Positions 61,199 to 64,000 of a stretch of DNA of 64,000 nucleotides are shown piece after piece. Origin of the DNA: Fuscovulum blasticum DSM 2131 (GTDB lineage: Bacteria > Pseudomonadota > Alphaproteobacteria > Rhodobacterales > Rhodobacteraceae); the NCBI RefSeq assembly GCF_003034965.1, contig NZ_PZKE01000002.1, positions 124,001 through 188,000 on the forward strand, written 5' to 3'. The position numbers and the translations under genes were made by a program. A model generated the notes under the pieces. That model was not told the origin of the DNA. It saw only the letters and a list, made by a program, of their open reading frames with translations, and did not search any database. The stretch's first letter is position 1. Every line of letters starts with the position of its first letter.

Positions 61199-61909
61199 TC
61201 AGCCCCGGGTGCCGGGCTGGCGATAGAACATATGCGCGCCAATGGCGGCGGTCTGCGGGAAGCGGCGGGCCCAGCCGGGGCGAACCCCGCGCGTGTGGAA
61301 ATGGGTGGCGCCATCGGTCAGCGCCCGCGGCGCGCCATCCAGCATCAGCCGGGCAATGCGGCCGGCAATGGCACGCGGCCCCGCCTCGCCCATGCGGTTG
61401 GAACGGGAATCGCAGATATAGCTGAACTGGCAGGCCCCGCCGCCACGCTGTTTGACCACACCGCAGATCGAGCGCGGATAAAGCCCGCTGTCGGCGCGGT
61501 TCAAGATCACCTCAGCCACCGCGAACTGGCCCTTGATGGTTTCACCGCGCGCCTCGAAATAGATCGCCTCGGTCAGGCACTGCCAGTTTTCATCGCCCTT
61601 GGGTTCGGGCTGGGTCATCAGCCAGGCGGCGGAATATTGCACCGCTGGCTCAAGCTTGGGCTGCATCGCCTTCAGCTTGACCTTGGGCACGGCCTGAACT
61701 TGGGGTCCGGCCGCGATGGCCGCCAGGGTTTCGCCCGACAGGCCGCCAAGGCGGCGGTTCTCGGCGCCAAGCAACTGCCCCATTTCGGAGGCGATCACGG
61801 CATTGGCGGGGGTATTCTTGTCGCTGCGCGACACATCGGCATCGGCCGCCTGAGCGAGGGCCCAGATCGCCACAAGGGCGAGGCCCGTCAACTTCCGCAA
61901 GCTCGTCAT
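61199..61909 (-). CDS. SleB-family cell wall hydrolase
   Basis: A 236-residue exported protein. A signal peptide ends near AQAADA; after a linker comes a SleB/hydrolase_2 domain with CLTEAIYFEARGETIKGQFA (catalytic Glu), NRADSGLYPRSICGVVKQRG and the aromatic CQFSYICDSRSNRM. The fold is a lytic amidase or glycosidase used in wall turnover. Start 61909 by signal peptide position. Confidence 0.88.
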   Translation of the reverse strand: MTSLRKLTGLALVAIWALAQAADADVSRSDKNTPANAVIASEMGQLLGAENRRLGGLSGETLAAIAAGPQVQAVPKVKLKAMQPKLEPAVQYSAAWLMTQPEPKGDENWQCLTEAIYFEARGETIKGQFAVAEVILNRADSGLYPRSICGVVKQRGGGACQFSYICDSRSNRMGEAGPRAIAGRIARLMLDGAPRALTDGATHFHTRGVRPGWARRFPQTAAIGAHMFYRQPGTRG

Positions 61910-62097
61910 GAGATGTCCAGATCCATTGTTACGAACAAGACGGGCCACGCATGGCCCGCCTTCTTAATGTCGCGGGAGGTAGAGGAGATGCAGCGGGGCG
62001 GTCCAGTGCCGTTGCAAAAATGGCACGGAATTCAGGCCAGGATAGGCGACATTCTGCCGAAAAAGCTGATAAATCACTTCAGCTTTCTATCGCAAGG

Positions 62098-64000
62098 CTA
62101 TGATTTAACTTCCTCATTGCGAAATGCGTCGCGAGAAACCTTCGCCTCTGAAAGCGCAAGGTGCGCCGCAGCAAGGCGCGCCATCGGCACCCGATACGGG
62201 CTGCAGGAAACGTAGTCGAATCCCGCCTTGCGGCAGAAGGCGATCGATTCCGGGTTGCCGCCGTGTTCGCCGCAGATCGACAGTGTAAGGTCTGGGCGGG
62301 TCTCGCGGCCACGCTCGGCGCCCATCAGCAACAACTCTCCCACCCCGTCCACATCAAGAATGTGGAACGGGTCTTCGGGGAAGACGCCCTGCTGGACATA
62401 GGTGTTCATGAACCGCCCGGCATCGTCGCGCGACAGGCCATAGGTCATCTGCGTCAGGTCGTTGGTGCCGAAGGACAGAAAGGCGGCGTGCTGGGCAATC
62501 TCGCCCGCGCGCAGGGCCGCGCGCGGCGTTTCCACCATGACGCCCAGCTTGTAGTCGAATTCGGCCTTGGCGCGGCTGCGCACCATGGCCGCCACGGCGT
62601 CGATGCGCGCCTTGACCAGTTCCACCTCGCGGCGGGCGCTGACCAGCGGGATCATCACCTCGGGCACGACGGGCGCGCCGCGCCGTGCGCTTTCCAGCGT
62701 CGCCTCGAAAATTGCCTGGGCCTGCATGTCATAGATTTCCGGCAGCACAATGCCCAGCCGCACGCCCCGCATCCCCAGCATCGGGTTCACCTCCGACAGC
62801 GCCTCGGCGCGGCGGGTGACCTCGCTCAGCGGGCGGTCCAGAGCCTCGGCCAGATCGCGCAGGCCTTCGCGGCCCGAGGGCAGGAATTCGTGCAAGGGCG
62901 GGTCGAACAGGCGGATGCAGACCGGCTTGCCTTCCATGATTTCGAAAAGCTGAACGAAATCGGCCCGTTGCATGGGCAAAAGCCGCGCCAGCGCCGCCGC
63001 CCGGTCGCCCGGCGTATCGGCAAAGATCATCTCGCGCATGGCGACAAGACGGTCTTCGTCAAAGAACATGTGTTCGGTCCGGCACAGGCCGATGCCTTCA
63101 GCCTCGAACTTGCGGGCGGTGGCGGCGTCGGCAGGTGTGTCGGCATTGGCGCGCACGCCGATGTCGCGGAAGGTGTCGGCCCAGTTCAGCAACTGGCGGA
63201 AACTGTCGTCCAGTGCCGGCGGCAGCATCTCGGCCGCGCCGGCCATCGCCTCGCCCTTCGAACCGTCGATGGTGAGCACGTCGCCCTCGCCGAACACCCG
63301 GCCATCGGGCGCGGTCAGCCGGCGTTCGCGCAGGTCAAGCCGCATGTCCGAGGCCCCCACCACGCAGGGCACCCCCAGACCGCGGGCGATCACCGCCGCG
63401 TGGCTGGTCATGCCGCCGCGTTCGGTCAGCACGGCGACCGACGAATGCATACCGCGAATATCCTCGGGCGCAGTTTCCTTGCGCACCAGAATGCAGGGTT
63501 CGCCGCGTGCAGCACTGGCCTGCGCGGCGTCAGAGGTAAAGACCAGCCGGCCCGTCGCTGCGCCGGGGCTGGCGGCGATGCCGCGGGCGATCACGTCGCG
63601 CGGGCCACGCGGATCAACCTGATGGTGCAGCAGTTCGGACAGCGCGCGCGGTTCCACCCGCAGCACCGCCTCTTCCTTGGGAATGACGCCATCCTCGGCC
63701 AGCGCCACGGCGATGCGCAGGCCGGCGCGGGCGCTGCGGGCGACCTTGACTGCATCCAGCACGAACAGATGACCGTCCTCGATGGTAAACTCGATCTGCA
63801 TCTCTTCGCGCAGGCCCACGCGACAGATGGCGCCAAAGCGTTGCAGGTCGGCAAAGATGTCCGGCGCCACGTCCTCCAGCGACGGGCCGCGGGCGTCTTT
63901 CGTCAGATAGAGCGACTCGCGCGCCGACAGGGCAGCGCGGCCCTGGCTTTGGTTCAGGTAGCGGCCGGTCACCCGGGCCTGCCCGGTGACGCTGTCGACG
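62098..64000 (-). CDS. ppdK: Pyruvate, phosphate dikinase, C-terminal part
   Basis: The gene runs off the right edge; about 634 C-terminal residues are present. The phosphohistidine domain reads TERGGMTSHAAVIARGLGVP and the C-terminal barrel has the catalytic Cys in ICGEHGGNPESIAFC with LSFGTNDLTQMTYGLSRDDA, matching PPDK rather than PEP synthase or EI. It interconverts pyruvate and PEP. The internal GTG at 63972 is not the start, since the frame stays open to the edge. Confidence 0.93.
   Translation of the reverse strand, partial: VDSVTGQARVTGRYLNQSQGRAALSARESLYLTKDARGPSLEDVAPDIFADLQRFGAICRVGLREEMQIEFTIEDGHLFVLDAVKVARSARAGLRIAVALAEDGVIPKEEAVLRVEPRALSELLHHQVDPRGPRDVIARGIAASPGAATGRLVFTSDAAQASAARGEPCILVRKETAPEDIRGMHSSVAVLTERGGMTSHAAVIARGLGVPCVVGASDMRLDLRERRLTAPDGRVFGEGDVLTIDGSKGEAMAGAAEMLPPALDDSFRQLLNWADTFRDIGVRANADTPADAATARKFEAEGIGLCRTEHMFFDEDRLVAMREMIFADTPGDRAAALARLLPMQRADFVQLFEIMEGKPVCIRLFDPPLHEFLPSGREGLRDLAEALDRPLSEVTRRAEALSEVNPMLGMRGVRLGIVLPEIYDMQAQAIFEATLESARRGAPVVPEVMIPLVSARREVELVKARIDAVAAMVRSRAKAEFDYKLGVMVETPRAALRAGEIAQHAAFLSFGTNDLTQMTYGLSRDDAGRFMNTYVQQGVFPEDPFHILDVDGVGELLLMGAERGRETRPDLTLSICGEHGGNPESIAFCRKAGFDYVSCSPYRVPMARLAAAHLALSEAKVSRDAFRNEEVKS

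Overview
The window is a high-GC chromosomal segment from an alphaproteobacterium, most likely Rhodobacteraceae/Paracoccaceae. I infer this from the trgA/trgB pair, a single-gene ctaD beside a c-type cytochrome with an FnrL-like box, a Pot-type polyamine transporter, Hint-domain secreted proteins, CtrA-like TTAA arrays and a GTTC-N7-GTTC LexA box. I cannot name the species.

Left core (1-13.8 kb): the end of a Hint-domain gene; an omega-aminotransferase with a GntR regulator; a minus-strand stress cluster phr-cfa-trgA-trgB behind an RpoE-like promoter; a class V aminotransferase; AcuI-type acrylyl-CoA reductase; a solitary extracytoplasmic polyamine-type binding protein; an SLC13 permease divergent from an AraC regulator.

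Integrated element (13,790-23,422): a 9.6 kb island lies between 14-bp direct repeats. The right repeat is the 3' end of an intact tRNA-Ser(UGA) and the left one sits in the 3' end of the AraC gene. It carries a tyrosine integrase behind a LexA-type box, an AlpA-like regulator, an HNH-like protein, a winged-helix replication-type protein whose own coding sequence holds 20-bp iterons, a small HTH protein, an HK97-type portal, a degenerate prohead protease, zinc-ribbon proteins, a ribbon-helix-helix regulator and several overlapping small ORFs. I find no major capsid, large terminase or tail gene. A cluster of six near-perfect hairpins lies inside the small gene before the replication gene. I read the island as a phage satellite or satellite-like prophage remnant, and it is the most interesting part of the window.

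Right core (23.5-64 kb): SPOR lipoprotein-dacA-tmk-holB-tatD-MBL hydrolase-AEC transporter; the polyamine ABC operon potA-potD-potB-potC; tRNA-Leu(GAG); a peptidoglycan-binding protein; lipB; cytochrome c and ctaD; DUF2244, ynfA and yqeY genes; carA; a glycosyltransferase with an MshEN-like N-terminus behind three TTAA motifs; ubiH; an aldehyde dehydrogenase; ilvC; a second Hint protein; tandem Lrp regulators with an enolase-superfamily enzyme; one low-GC foreign secreted gene; a second class V aminotransferase; the folB-folP-glmM operon; a SleB-type hydrolase; and the C-terminal part of ppdK.

Two regulatory threads link separate loci. A TGATCAAAT motif lies upstream of the aminotransferase, the GntR gene and the pot operon, which suggests one polyamine regulon. 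A GC-rich dispersed intergenic repeat recurs at four sites.
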